64,000 nucleotides of DNA from Kiritimatiellia bacterium (GTDB lineage: Bacteria > Verrucomicrobiota > Kiritimatiellia > RFP12 > UBA1067): assembly GCA_016296065.1 (NCBI GenBank), contig JAEDKA010000002.1, forward strand, positions 100,138 to 164,137, written 5' to 3'. Of this stretch, positions 32,429-42,160 are shown in pieces. Under the pieces are notes generated by a model, which was given only the letters and a program-made list of their open reading frames with translations, did no database searches and was not told the DNA's origin. Position 1 is the first letter of the stretch, and each line of letters starts with the position of its first letter. A program made the position numbers and the translations under genes.

Positions 32429-32489
32429 GGAGACGCGGCATCCTGCCGCGTTGCAGTTTGGGAGTGACGCGGCTGGAAGCCGCGTCTCC
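32429..32489. repeat. family C palindromes in a gene-free stretch
   Basis: GGAGACGCGGCATCCTGCCG and GACGCGGCTGGAAGCCGCG, two short hairpins of the family also seen at 19647, 56266 and 59322. Nothing else is clear in 32371-32540. Confidence 0.75.
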
Positions 32490-32545
32490 ATGGAGGCCGG
32501 CGGCCGCGAAGTGGAGCAGGGGTGCGTCTCGCCGCGTCTGAAATA

Positions 32546-32554
32546 TGGTAAAAT
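32546..32554 (+). promoter_or_regulatory. extended -10 (TGG-TAAAAT)
   Basis: TAAAAT at 32549-32554 preceded by TATGG; transcription would start about 27 bases before the debranching enzyme gene. Confidence 0.55.
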
Positions 32555-32587
32555 ATATGGGTAAAGAAGACCAGAAAGTTTTACTTC

Positions 32588-35500
32588 ATGACCCAGACAC
32601 CGGCACCAGAAGCATTTCTCCTCAAGTGGCGCGGCGACGTGCTTTCAGTAACGCTCAGGCTCGATACGCCGCGGAAGGGGCGCGCGGCGTTCCGCACGAA
32701 CATCGGCCATGCCCGCGTGAGGCGGCGCGAGATAATCGCCGAGACCGAGCGCGGCGAGACTCCGCTCGCCAAGGCCTGGACCGACATTCCGCTTCCCGAG
32801 GTCTCGCCCGGTGTCTTCTCCGCCGACATTCCGCTTGACGAGGTCGGCATCTTCTCCGGCAAGGCGTGCTTCTTCCCGGAGGGCTCCAACGTCCCAGAGT
32901 GGCCGCTGGGGCGCAACACGCACATAAAGGTCGAGAGCGCGGAGACGCGCGCCAACAACACGATATACACCGTCTTCCCGCGCCAGTTCGGATCCTTCCG
33001 CGAGGTCGCGAGGAGGCTCGACCTCATAATGGACCGGATGGGCTTCCGCATCGTGCAGACGCTCCCCCCGTTCCCCGTTCCGACGACCTACGCCGTGATG
33101 GGCGAGTACGGCTGCCCGTTCGCCGCGACCGACTTCCTCTCCGTCGACCCCGCAATGGCGGAGTTCGACGAGTTCACGACTCCGCTGGACCAGTTCCGCG
33201 AGCTCATCGACGCGGTGCACGCGCGGCACGGTCTCCTCCTCGTCGACCTCCCGGCGAACCACACCGGCTGGGCGTCGACGCTGCAGACGCACCATCCGGA
33301 CTGGTTCAGGCGCGAGGCGGACGGACGCTTTCATTCGCCCGGCGCGTGGGGCGTGAAGTGGGCGGACCTCGTGGAGCTCGACTATTCGAATCCGCAGCTC
33401 CGCGCGTACATGGCCGACGTGTTCCTCTTCTGGTGCCGCAACGGAGTGGACGGCTTCAGGTGCGACGCCGGGTACATGATTCCGCTCAAGACGTGGGAGT
33501 ACATCGTCGCGCGCGTCCGCGAGGAGTACCCGGACACCATCTTCATGCTCGAGGGGCTCGGCGGAGACCTCAAGCTCACCGACGACCTCCTCGCCGTCGC
33601 GAACCTCGACTGGGCCTACTCCGAGATTTTCCAGACATACGACCGCGGCGCGTTCGAGTGGTATCTCACCGGCGCGATTGGGCGCAGCGAGAAGTTCGGC
33701 ACGCTCGTCCACTTCGCAGAAACGCACGACAACGACCGCCTTGCGAAGAAGGGCGAGACGTATGCGCGGCTGAGGGTGCAGCTCGCGGCGCTCCTGTCGT
33801 GGCAGGGCGCGTGGGGAATCGCCAACGGCGTCGAGTGGTTCTGCACCGAGAAGATCGACGTGCACGGAAAGAACGATCTCGCGTGGGGCGCGAAGTCGAA
33901 CATGGTAGACCTCATCGCGAAGCTCAACCACATCCTCGGGACGGAGCCCACCTTCTCCGGCGAGAGCCGTCTCTCCGTTGTCACGCGCGGCGAGGGCAAC
34001 ACTCTCGCCGTCGTGAGGAGATGCGGGGCGGACGGGGCGAACACCCCCTGGGCTCCTTCGTCGGAGCACCGTGTCCTGCTGCTCGCGAACCTCGACTGCG
34101 GGGCGCCGGCGATGATCGACTGGGACCGCGAGGCGTTTCCCTATGCCGAGGCGTTCGACCTTCTGTCGCAGAGCAAGGTGAAGACGTCCGGACCAGTGCC
34201 GCTGAAGCCGGGCGAGGTCGTCTGCCTCGCGACGAAGGCGGGCGCGGCGCAGCGGCGGGCGAACGCAATGCGGCGTCCGGCGGTCTGCCACGAGGCGCGC
34301 TTCCACTGGATGTTCCCGCGCGACCTTAAGCGCGTCGTCTGCGTGCCCGAAAACGAGTGGGTGGAGGTCTCCGCGGCGACGCACTTCCGCGTGAGGCTCG
34401 TCGACCCAGAGACCGGCAAGACGCTGCGCGTGTACCGCTCGCATCCCGAAGGCGACCGCCATGTCGCGATGTTCGACGCGCCGCACTACAAGGGCGACGG
34501 AACGCACTGCCGCAGGCTCGAGATCGCGATGATCGTCTACGCGGACGGCAAGGCGGCGCGCACGCGCGCGGAGTTCCTCATTCCGCCGCCCGGCAACGTC
34601 GCGGCGGCGAAGCTCTCGATGACGGGCGACGAGGTGCGGCGCCACCCGGAGTTCAGAACAGTCCTTTCCAACGGGGCCGGCGCGGCGTCGCAGGTGCGGA
34701 TCGGATGGGGCACCGTCGCGAGCCAGTACGACGCGCTGCTCGCCGCGAACACGAATCCGAACGTGCCGTCCGACAGGCTCAACGTCTGGACGCGCACGCG
34801 CTGCTGGCTTCAGCGCGAGGGATACACCCGCGAGCTGGACGCGAAGTGCGTGACGTCGTTCACGGCCGATCCCGCGGGGCGCGGCGCGCGGTGGGACTTC
34901 CTCGTTCCGTGCGGCATGGGGCACTCCGCGTCGTTCTCCTTCGTGCTGTCGCTTGCTGACGGACGCAACGCGGCGCGTCTTCTCGTGACGCGCTACGAGC
35001 GCGGCGAGAGCGACGTAGGCGACCAGGTGCGGCTGGTGTTCCGTCCTGATATAGAGTGGCGTAGCTTCCATTCCACCACGAAGGCGTATGCGGGGCTCGA
35101 GGATCTCTTTCCGAAGAAGTCCGTTCCGACGGAGGACGGATTCGTCTTCTCGCCGTACGACGGCGAGTTCAGGATGTCCGTCTCGAACGGCGTCTACCAC
35201 CACGAGCCGCAGTGGACGTACAGCGTCCCGCATCCGGAGGAGGCGGCGCGCGGGCAGGACGGGTCGGGCGATCTGTACAGCCCGGGATGGATCTCCGCCG
35301 ACCTCAAGTGCGGCGAGAGCGTCGGGATCGTGGGCGCAGTGGGCGACGCGGCGGAGGGCGCGCACTGGTGCGCGGAGCAGTTCTCGGCCGTCGCGTCGGC
35401 GTCGGTCCCGGACGTTCTGAGGAACTCCATCGACCTCTTCATCGTGAAGCGCGACGACCTCAAGACGGTCATCGCCGGCTACCCGTGGTTCCTCGACTGG

Positions 35501-36481
35501 GGGCGCGACACGTTCATCTTCATGCGCGGCATGATCGCCGCGGGGAAGATAGCGGACTCCGTGCGCATCCTCAAGGCGTTCGCCGCGTTCGAGGAGAACG
35601 GGACGCTGCCGAACATCATATACGGCGACAAGGCGGGGAACCGCGACACGACGGACGCGCAGCTTTGGTTCATAAGGTGCGTCCAGGAGCTCGACGGAAA
35701 GATCGGCGCCAACTTCGCCACGCTGAAGGCGACGTGCGAGTCGATCGTCGACAACTACATCAAGGGGACGCCGAACGGAATCAAGATGGATGCCGAGAGC
35801 GCGCTCGTGTGGTCTCCCTCGCACTTCACGTGGATGGACACGAACTATCCGGCGTGCACTCCGCGCGAGGGGTATCCGGTCGAGATACAGGCGCTGTGGA
35901 TATCGGCGCTGCGCTTCCTCGGACGGACCGAGCTCGCCGATAAGGCGCTCGCGAGCGTGCGCAGGCTCTTCAAGCGCAACGACGGACGCGGATACTACGA
36001 CTGCCTCGCGGCGCCGAAGGACATCGGCGCGGCTGATGCGACGCCGGAGGACACGGTGCGTCCGAACCAGCTGTTCCTTCTGACGCTCGGCATACTCGAC
36101 GACAGGTCGATCCTCTCCGCGACGGAGGAGCTCCTCGTTCCGGGCGGAATGCGTTCGCTCGACGCGGGGAACGACCTCTACCGCGGCACATATGCCGGCG
36201 ACGAAGACACGAGCCGCAAGCCGGCGTACCACAACGGGACAGTCTGGGGCTGGGTCTTCCCGCTCTACGCAGAGGCGCTCGCGAAGAGCGGGGCGTGTCC
36301 GCGCGAGACCGCGCTCTCGCTCCTCGCGTCGTCCGTCGAGAACCTCAACGCGGGGTGCCTCTGCCATGCGAGCGAGAACGCCGACGGCGATGCTCCGCAC
36401 GCGCAGAAGGGCTGCACGGCGCAGGCGTGGAGCGAGTCTGAGCTGCTGCGCGTCTGGCTTGCGCTTTCGGCGGCGAAATAG
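32588..36481 (+). CDS. glycogen debranching enzyme, GH13-type glucanotransferase plus amylo-1,6-glucosidase
   Basis: A 1297-residue fusion laid out like the eukaryotic debranching enzyme. The N-terminal half is GH13-like: LLVDLPANHTG (region I), GVDGFRCDAG with nucleophile Asp293, FMLEGLGG with Glu322, and ETHDND with Asp381. A beta-rich linking part follows, and from about residue 850 a GDE_C/(alpha/alpha)6 domain: GYPWFLDWGRDTFIFMRGM (near 964), TWMDTNYPACTPREGYPVE, VRPNQLFLLTLG, YHNGTVWGW. It should move maltooligosaccharide from branches and hydrolyse the 1,6-linked glucose in cytoplasmic glycogen. There is no signal peptide. The ribosome site is weak; a TGG-TAAAAT -10 lies upstream. Confidence 0.88.
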   Translation: MTQTPAPEAFLLKWRGDVLSVTLRLDTPRKGRAAFRTNIGHARVRRREIIAETERGETPLAKAWTDIPLPEVSPGVFSADIPLDEVGIFSGKACFFPEGSNVPEWPLGRNTHIKVESAETRANNTIYTVFPRQFGSFREVARRLDLIMDRMGFRIVQTLPPFPVPTTYAVMGEYGCPFAATDFLSVDPAMAEFDEFTTPLDQFRELIDAVHARHGLLLVDLPANHTGWASTLQTHHPDWFRREADGRFHSPGAWGVKWADLVELDYSNPQLRAYMADVFLFWCRNGVDGFRCDAGYMIPLKTWEYIVARVREEYPDTIFMLEGLGGDLKLTDDLLAVANLDWAYSEIFQTYDRGAFEWYLTGAIGRSEKFGTLVHFAETHDNDRLAKKGETYARLRVQLAALLSWQGAWGIANGVEWFCTEKIDVHGKNDLAWGAKSNMVDLIAKLNHILGTEPTFSGESRLSVVTRGEGNTLAVVRRCGADGANTPWAPSSEHRVLLLANLDCGAPAMIDWDREAFPYAEAFDLLSQSKVKTSGPVPLKPGEVVCLATKAGAAQRRANAMRRPAVCHEARFHWMFPRDLKRVVCVPENEWVEVSAATHFRVRLVDPETGKTLRVYRSHPEGDRHVAMFDAPHYKGDGTHCRRLEIAMIVYADGKAARTRAEFLIPPPGNVAAAKLSMTGDEVRRHPEFRTVLSNGAGAASQVRIGWGTVASQYDALLAANTNPNVPSDRLNVWTRTRCWLQREGYTRELDAKCVTSFTADPAGRGARWDFLVPCGMGHSASFSFVLSLADGRNAARLLVTRYERGESDVGDQVRLVFRPDIEWRSFHSTTKAYAGLEDLFPKKSVPTEDGFVFSPYDGEFRMSVSNGVYHHEPQWTYSVPHPEEAARGQDGSGDLYSPGWISADLKCGESVGIVGAVGDAAEGAHWCAEQFSAVASASVPDVLRNSIDLFIVKRDDLKTVIAGYPWFLDWGRDTFIFMRGMIAAGKIADSVRILKAFAAFEENGTLPNIIYGDKAGNRDTTDAQLWFIRCVQELDGKIGANFATLKATCESIVDNYIKGTPNGIKMDAESALVWSPSHFTWMDTNYPACTPREGYPVEIQALWISALRFLGRTELADKALASVRRLFKRNDGRGYYDCLAAPKDIGAADATPEDTVRPNQLFLLTLGILDDRSILSATEELLVPGGMRSLDAGNDLYRGTYAGDEDTSRKPAYHNGTVWGWVFPLYAEALAKSGACPRETALSLLASSVENLNAGCLCHASENADGDAPHAQKGCTAQAWSESELLRVWLALSAAK

Positions 36482-36496
36482 GGAGGGGAGTCCGTC

Positions 36497-39427
36497 ATGG
36501 AGACGAACATCCTCATCGAGGCGTCCGCCGGAACCGGAAAGACGCAGGCGCTCGCCGAGCGGCTCATCGAGCTCGCGAAGGGCGGGGTGGAGCCAAGCGA
36601 GATCGTAGCGCTGACCTTTTCGCGCGCGGCGGCGGGGGAGATATTCGAGCGCTTCGTCTCGCTCCTCGCCGAGAAGGCGAAGGACGACCCGACGTGCGTG
36701 GCGCTGCTCCGCAAGGTGATCGCCTCGCAGCACCTCTCCCAGATCGGCACCCTCGACAGCTTCCTCATGCGCGTGGTGCGCATGTTCCCCCTGGAGCTCG
36801 GGCTGGAGGGGAATGCCGAGATAATGGACGAGTACCGCGAAAGGCAGGAACTTGCGCGCGTCTCGTTCGGCATTCTGCGCCGCACGGACGCGCAGACGCG
36901 GCGTGCGTTCGCGGACGCCTTTGCGCTCGCGATGAACGGAGAGGACGTGCGGAGCTTCGTGGATTCCTACCGCAAGTTCATAGGCGCATGGCACAGGCTG
37001 CTGCTGGAGCATCCGGAGCGATCCGCGTGGGGCGACCCCTCCGCGATATGGGGCGGCGACACGTCCTGGACGGAGACGGACGAGGCGGGGCTCTCCCGTC
37101 TCGCGGACGCGCTGGAGGGGCTGTGCGACGAAAAGTCGTGGCCGCTCTTCGCCGAGTGGGTGAGGGACTTCCGCGGAAGCTTCACCGGCGTCAAGGGCTT
37201 CGCCAAGAAGTTCTTCGAGATGGGGCCCGAGGTGTTCGCGCACGCGACGCTGGACGTGAAGTTCGGCAGGAAGACGTACACCTTCGCCGGCTCCGCCGCG
37301 AAGGCCGTGAGGGACGCGCTGCGCGGAGTGTGCGGCTATGCCGTCGGACGCAAGCTCGCGCTCGCGCGCGGCGTCTACGCGCTGATGTCCCAGTACGAGG
37401 CGGAGTACGCGTCGCGCGTGCGCGGAGCGGGGAAGCTCGTGTTCGACGACGTTCCGAGGCTTCTCGCGAACCTGCCGGACGAGGTCCGCCTCGCGCTGGA
37501 GTTCCGCCTTGACGCGAAGATAACGGGCTGGGCGCTCGACGAGTTCCAGGACACGAGCCGCGGACAGTGGCGCGCGATAGGTCCGCTCGTCGCGGAGGCG
37601 CGGCAGTCCGCCGGAGAGCGCAGCGTCTTCATCGTCGGCGACAGGAAGCAGGCGATCTACGGATGGCGCGAGGGCGACGTCGGGATTTTCAAGGCGGAGA
37701 AGGACAGCGGACAGTACAAGGTGATTCCGAAGGACCTCACCTACCGCTCCTCGCCGCCCATCGTCGACGCGGTGAACGCCGTGTTCGTCGACGGACGGCT
37801 CCGGCAGCTTTTTCCGCGCTGGGAGGCGAAAAAGCACGAGGCCTTCCACAAGGACTGGCCGGGATACGTCCAGGTCGTGGATGCGTCCGGAAGGGGCGTC
37901 GAGTCGTTCTTCGAGCCGATACGCGCGGCGCTCGCAGCGGTCGATCCGGTTGCGCGCGGCATATCCGCCGCGGTGCTCGTGAGGGGCAACGGAGACGGCG
38001 AGGCGATAGCGGCCTACCTCAAGAGCAAGGGGATGGGCGGGGTCGTCTGGGAGGGCGAGAGCGCCATACTCGACACGCCCGCGCTGCAGGGGTTCATAGA
38101 CCTCGTCAGGCTAGCGGACCATCCCGGCTACAAGCAGCCGTACCGGCATTTCGCGTCCACTCCCCCCGCGAAGGCGATGTACCCGGACGGAGTGCCGGGT
38201 GCGTCCGAGGTGTCGCAGCGCGCGGCGCGCGACTTCACGACGAAGGGGCTCGTGCGTGCGTTCCGCGAGATGAGGGCGCTTCTCCCCGAGAATCCGTCCG
38301 AGGCGTGGAGCGCGTTCACCGAGGGGCGCTTCACGGACATGCTGCGCGCGGCGGCGGAGTTCGACATGGGGCTTGAGCCGGGGACGCGTCTGTCGGACTT
38401 CCCGGATTTCCTCGCGGCGAAGAGAAAGCGGAACCTCGCCGAGCCGGGCAAGGTGCGCATAATGACGATCCACCGCTCGAAGGGGCTCGGATTCGACTAC
38501 GTGGTGCTTCCGCTGTGCGAGCCGTTCTCGCTCAACGCGGGCTCGGACCGTCCGCTGGTGACCGACGGCTGGGTGATGCCGAATCCGGGCGCGAGCGTCG
38601 CACGCATGATGCCGGGGCTTTCGGACGCGCTGGAGGACCGCCAGGAGCGCGCCGAGGAGGAGGCGCTGTGCGTGTACTACGTCGCGATGACGCGCGCGAA
38701 GTTCGCGATGACCGTCATCGCGCGTCCAGCGGCGAAGTCCGGCTCCTCGGTCTACATGTCGGATCTCGTACGCGAGGCCGTCCCGGAGCCGGTGGGGGAT
38801 CCGCAGTGGTATCTGCACCTTCCCGAATCCAATCGGGAGGTGCCATCCGCGGCACATGCGCCGCGCGCGTTCAAGCGCGGGGCGCGCTTGGAGGTGCGGC
38901 GGCGGCTGCCGTCGATGTCGCTCCGCTCCGGGATGTCTGCGGGCGAGCTGTTCGCGGACGTGCGTCCGCGGCGCGAGGCGATGAAGGCGGGAACGGAGGC
39001 GCACGCGCGCTACGAGGCGGTCGGATGGATCGACCCCGCCGCGCCGAAGGACGACCTGGAGCGGCGGATACTCGAGTGCGGATGGGACGAGGCGTTCGTG
39101 AAGGGCGCGGACGCTGTGGCGCTGTGGCGCGAGCGCAGCTACGAGCTGCTCGTCGGCGGGAAGTGGGAGTCGGGGACTCTCGACCGCGTCGTTTTCCGCG
39201 GCGAAGGCGCCGCGCGGAGCGCGTGCGTGTACGACTTCAAGACGAATGCGAAGCGGCGGGACGAGTCGGACGCGGACTTCGAGCGGCGCATGGCGGAGGC
39301 CTACGGCGGGCAGATGGCGGCGTACAGGGCGGCTGTCTCCTCGCTGACGGGGATTCCCCGCGAGAGGGTCCGCGCCGTGCTGCTCCTGGCCGCGACAGGC
39401 GCTAAGGTTCCGGCGGGTCTGCTGTGA
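36497..39427 (+). CDS. AddA-like UvrD-family helicase/nuclease
   Basis: A 976-residue superfamily 1 helicase with Walker A in EASAGTGKTQALAERL, motif Ia LTFSRAAAGE, Walker B LDEFQDTS, motif IV GDRKQAIYGWREGD, motif V MTIHRSKGLGFDYVVLP and motif VI YVAMTRAK. At residues about 890-920 is a RecB-type nuclease site (GTLDRVVF, then VYDFKTN). This order matches AddA of the AddAB/RexAB double-strand break resection complex. No AddB is in the window. The length is shorter than the about 1200 residues of B. subtilis AddA. GGAGGGGAG precedes the start. Confidence 0.85.
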   Translation: METNILIEASAGTGKTQALAERLIELAKGGVEPSEIVALTFSRAAAGEIFERFVSLLAEKAKDDPTCVALLRKVIASQHLSQIGTLDSFLMRVVRMFPLELGLEGNAEIMDEYRERQELARVSFGILRRTDAQTRRAFADAFALAMNGEDVRSFVDSYRKFIGAWHRLLLEHPERSAWGDPSAIWGGDTSWTETDEAGLSRLADALEGLCDEKSWPLFAEWVRDFRGSFTGVKGFAKKFFEMGPEVFAHATLDVKFGRKTYTFAGSAAKAVRDALRGVCGYAVGRKLALARGVYALMSQYEAEYASRVRGAGKLVFDDVPRLLANLPDEVRLALEFRLDAKITGWALDEFQDTSRGQWRAIGPLVAEARQSAGERSVFIVGDRKQAIYGWREGDVGIFKAEKDSGQYKVIPKDLTYRSSPPIVDAVNAVFVDGRLRQLFPRWEAKKHEAFHKDWPGYVQVVDASGRGVESFFEPIRAALAAVDPVARGISAAVLVRGNGDGEAIAAYLKSKGMGGVVWEGESAILDTPALQGFIDLVRLADHPGYKQPYRHFASTPPAKAMYPDGVPGASEVSQRAARDFTTKGLVRAFREMRALLPENPSEAWSAFTEGRFTDMLRAAAEFDMGLEPGTRLSDFPDFLAAKRKRNLAEPGKVRIMTIHRSKGLGFDYVVLPLCEPFSLNAGSDRPLVTDGWVMPNPGASVARMMPGLSDALEDRQERAEEEALCVYYVAMTRAKFAMTVIARPAAKSGSSVYMSDLVREAVPEPVGDPQWYLHLPESNREVPSAAHAPRAFKRGARLEVRRRLPSMSLRSGMSAGELFADVRPRREAMKAGTEAHARYEAVGWIDPAAPKDDLERRILECGWDEAFVKGADAVALWRERSYELLVGGKWESGTLDRVVFRGEGAARSACVYDFKTNAKRRDESDADFERRMAEAYGGQMAAYRAAVSSLTGIPRERVRAVLLLAATGAKVPAGLL

Positions 39428-39446
39428 CGGGGCGGGGGCTTGCGGC

Positions 39447-40697
39447 ATGTACGGACTTGTCGACGGCAACAACTTCTTCGTGAGCTGCGAACGGGTGTTC
39501 GACCGTTCGCTCGTGGGGCGTCCGGTTGCCGTGCTGTCGAACAACGACGGATGCTGTGTCGCGCGCTCCAACGAGTTCAAGTCGCTTGGCATTGCGATGG
39601 GGACGCCGTATTTCCAGCTCAAGGACAGGGAGCGCTCCGGTGAACTGCTGTTCCGCTCGTCCAACTACGAGCTCTACGGGGACATGTCGAGGCGGATAAT
39701 ATCGATCCTGCGAGAAGAGGCCCTTGACGTCGAGCAGTATTCGATAGACGAGGCGTTCATACGTCCGCCGTCACTCCGCGGTCCGGAGCTCCTTGAGTAC
39801 GGAAGGCGGCTAAGGGCCAGGATATTGCGGTGGGTGGGCATTCCCTGCGGGGTCGGCTTCGCGCCCACCAAGACGCTTGCGAAGATCGCGAACCATCTTG
39901 CAAAGAAGAGGCCGGACGGCGTGTTCGGGCTTCCTTCGGACCCGACGGAGACGCTGTCGTCGCTTCCGGCGGGCGAGGTGTGGGGCGTAGGGCGCAGGCT
40001 GCCGGCGAAGCTGCGCGCGGAGCGCATACTGACGGCGAAGGACCTGCGCGACGCCCCAGACGACGTCGTGAGGTCCGTCGGCGGCGTCACGCTCCTCAGG
40101 ACTGCGATGGAGCTCAGGGGAATCGCCTGCAGCGAGTCGCGCGCGTACGATGCGGATCCAGACTCCGTGTCCTGCTCGCGGTCGTTCGGCACTCCAGTGT
40201 CGGACGTCGAGGGGCTTGAGGAGTCGCTCGCGTCGTTTGCCGCGCAGGCGGCCGCGAAGCTTCGCCGGCACTCGCTCCTCGCGGCGGGGTGCAACATGTA
40301 TGCCCAGATATTTGCCTCTGGCGGAGGAGGGGACGTCCTTGGGCGCACGGTGATGTTCGGTGCGCCCACGGACGCGACGAACGAGATGCTGTCGGCGATG
40401 CGCCCGAACGTCCCCGCGCTGTTCGTTCCCGGGGTTCGGTACCGCAAGACTGGAGTTGTCTTCTTCGGGCTCGAAAAGGCTGGATCGGCTCGCCAGGGCG
40501 ATCTTTTCGCGTCTCCCGCGCCGCCATCTGGGCGTTCGGCGCTGTATAGGGCGATAGACGGCCTGAATGCGAGATTTGGGCGCGGAAAGGTGTTTTCGGC
40601 GGCGGAAGGGATAGGGGACAGGCCCTGGAAGATGAAGCGATCGATGCTTTCCAGACGTGCCACGACCCGCTGGGACGAGCTTATTTCGGTTCGTTGA
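39447..40697 (+). CDS. Y-family DNA polymerase (UmuC-like)
   Basis: A 416-residue translesion polymerase: N-terminal LVDGNNFFVSCERVF (metal Asp6), LSNNDGCCVARSNEFK, YSIDEAFI (catalytic Asp-Glu), GVGFAPTKTLAKIANHLAKK and the DUF4113-like C-terminal end (MLSRRATTRWDEL) typical of UmuC. It lets replication pass damaged bases. No umuD-like gene adjoins it; instead it follows the AddA-like gene by 19 bases, suggesting a repair operon. No LexA-type operator was seen upstream of either gene. Confidence 0.9.
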   Translation: MYGLVDGNNFFVSCERVFDRSLVGRPVAVLSNNDGCCVARSNEFKSLGIAMGTPYFQLKDRERSGELLFRSSNYELYGDMSRRIISILREEALDVEQYSIDEAFIRPPSLRGPELLEYGRRLRARILRWVGIPCGVGFAPTKTLAKIANHLAKKRPDGVFGLPSDPTETLSSLPAGEVWGVGRRLPAKLRAERILTAKDLRDAPDDVVRSVGGVTLLRTAMELRGIACSESRAYDADPDSVSCSRSFGTPVSDVEGLEESLASFAAQAAAKLRRHSLLAAGCNMYAQIFASGGGGDVLGRTVMFGAPTDATNEMLSAMRPNVPALFVPGVRYRKTGVVFFGLEKAGSARQGDLFASPAPPSGRSALYRAIDGLNARFGRGKVFSAAEGIGDRPWKMKRSMLSRRATTRWDELISVR

Positions 40698-40711
40698 CTG
40701 CCCCCGCCCTA

Positions 40712-40740
40712 TTGACTGGAGGCACATTTTTAGGTAAAAT
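40712..40740 (+). promoter_or_regulatory. promoter of the sugar transporter-galK operon
   Basis: TTGACT (40712-40717), 17 bp spacer, TAAAAT (40735-40740). A leader of about 29 bases with AAAGGAG precedes the transporter start. Confidence 0.7.
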
Positions 40741-40775
40741 TACCGCAATAACCCATAAAAGGAGTTTGAACAAAA

Positions 40776-42101
40776 ATGAGCGAGCAGCAGGAAAAGGGCA
40801 CCAACTGGGTGGCCGTCATCACCATGATGTTTATCTATGGCATGATTTCGTTCGTCACGAATCTTGCCGCGCCGATGGGCAATGTCTGGAAGTACCAGCC
40901 CGGCATCGAGGGCTCCAACATGCTCGGCATGATGGGCAACATGATGAACTTCCTCGCCTATCTCTTCATGGGAATCCCGGCGGGCAAGATGCTCACCAAG
41001 TGCGGCTACAAGAAGACGGCGCTCATCGGCATTGCGACTGGCTTCGTCGGCGTCGGGATCCAGTTCCTCTCCGGCAAGGTTCCCGGCACGGCCGAGTCGA
41101 TGGTGGGTCCGTTCTGCGTCTACCTCTTCGGCGCGTTCGTGTGCGGCTTCTCGGTCTGCATGCTGAACATGGTCGTCAACCCGATGCTCAACCTCCTGGG
41201 CGGCGGCGGAAACCGCGGCAACCAGCTGAACATGATCGGCACGACCTTCAACTCCGTGTGCGGCACCGCGACCCCGATGCTTGTCGGCGCGCTCATCGGG
41301 CAGGTCACGAAGGACACGGTCGTGTCGGACGTCAACCTCGTGATGTACATCGCGCTCGCGGTCTTCGCGGCTGCGTTCGTCGTCCTCTCCTTCATCCCGA
41401 TTGAGAACCCCGAGCAGGGCAACACGACCGAGGACATCCCGGTCCTCGCGCCTCTCAAGTTCCGCCACTGCCTCCTTGGCGTCGTCGCGATCTTCATGTA
41501 CGTCGGCGTTGAGGTCGGCATCCCCGGCACGATGAACCTCTGGCTCTCCGCGCAGGACGGCCCGCTCGTGAAGGCCGGCGTCCAGAACGCCGCGGTCATC
41601 GCCGGCATGGTCGCCGGAACCTACTGGCTCCTCATGCTCGTCGGCCGCACGATCGGCGCCTTCATCGGCGGCAAGATCTCGTCGCGCGTCCTCATGACGA
41701 TCACGACGCTCGGCGCGTTCTGCCTCATCCTCGTCGGCGTGTTCCTGCCCGACACGACCACCACGTCGATGCCCGTCTTCACCGGCACGAAGTTCCAGAT
41801 GGCGACCGTTCCCGTGACGGCGCTTCTCTTCGCGCTCTGCGGCCTTTGCACCTCGATCATGTGGCCGTCGATCTTCAACCTCGCGACCGAGAAGCTCGGC
41901 AAGTACACCGCGGCGGCCTCGGGGCTCTTCATGGTCATGGTCGTCGGCGGAGGAATCCTTCCGCTCGTCCAGAACGCAATCGCCGACAAGGTCGGATTCA
42001 TGATCGCCTACGCTGTTCCGCTCTGCGGCATCGCCTACATGTTCGTCTACTCCGCGTTCCTCTCGAAGCCGCCGGCCGACATCGAGGAGCGCGTTAAGTA
42101 A
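40776..42101 (+). CDS. MFS sugar transporter, FHS (FucP/GluP) type
   Basis: A 441-residue transporter with 12 predicted membrane helices. Residues resembling the fucose/galactose/glucose:H+ symporter family include FMGIPAGKMLTKCGYKKTAL, MLNMVVNPMLNLLGGGG, the helix 5 GTTFNSVCGTATPMLVG and the C-terminal GLCTSIMWPSIFNLATEKLG with GGGILPLVQNAIAD. Being followed by galK, galactose is the likeliest substrate, with glucose possible. It acts in the inner membrane by proton symport (family knowledge). AAAGGAG lies 11 bases upstream of the ATG. Confidence 0.85.
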   Translation: MSEQQEKGTNWVAVITMMFIYGMISFVTNLAAPMGNVWKYQPGIEGSNMLGMMGNMMNFLAYLFMGIPAGKMLTKCGYKKTALIGIATGFVGVGIQFLSGKVPGTAESMVGPFCVYLFGAFVCGFSVCMLNMVVNPMLNLLGGGGNRGNQLNMIGTTFNSVCGTATPMLVGALIGQVTKDTVVSDVNLVMYIALAVFAAAFVVLSFIPIENPEQGNTTEDIPVLAPLKFRHCLLGVVAIFMYVGVEVGIPGTMNLWLSAQDGPLVKAGVQNAAVIAGMVAGTYWLLMLVGRTIGAFIGGKISSRVLMTITTLGAFCLILVGVFLPDTTTTSMPVFTGTKFQMATVPVTALLFALCGLCTSIMWPSIFNLATEKLGKYTAAASGLFMVMVVGGGILPLVQNAIADKVGFMIAYAVPLCGIAYMFVYSAFLSKPPADIEERVK

Positions 42102-42160
42102 GACCGTTTAGAAGTTGAAAAGTTTAGAAGCGGACGGAGAGTCCCGAAAGGAGCGTTGAA

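Noticed and set aside
36400..36496. LexA-type SOS operator before the AddA-like gene
   Set aside because: No CTGTN8ACAG or GAACN4GTTC-like palindrome was seen.
32645..37849. Very long minus-strand open frame of 1734 codons, and others such as 51415-54525 and 19328-21571
   Set aside because: They lie antisense to well-identified genes, are rich in Arg, Glu and Val without domains, and follow from high GC at third positions of the + strand genes.
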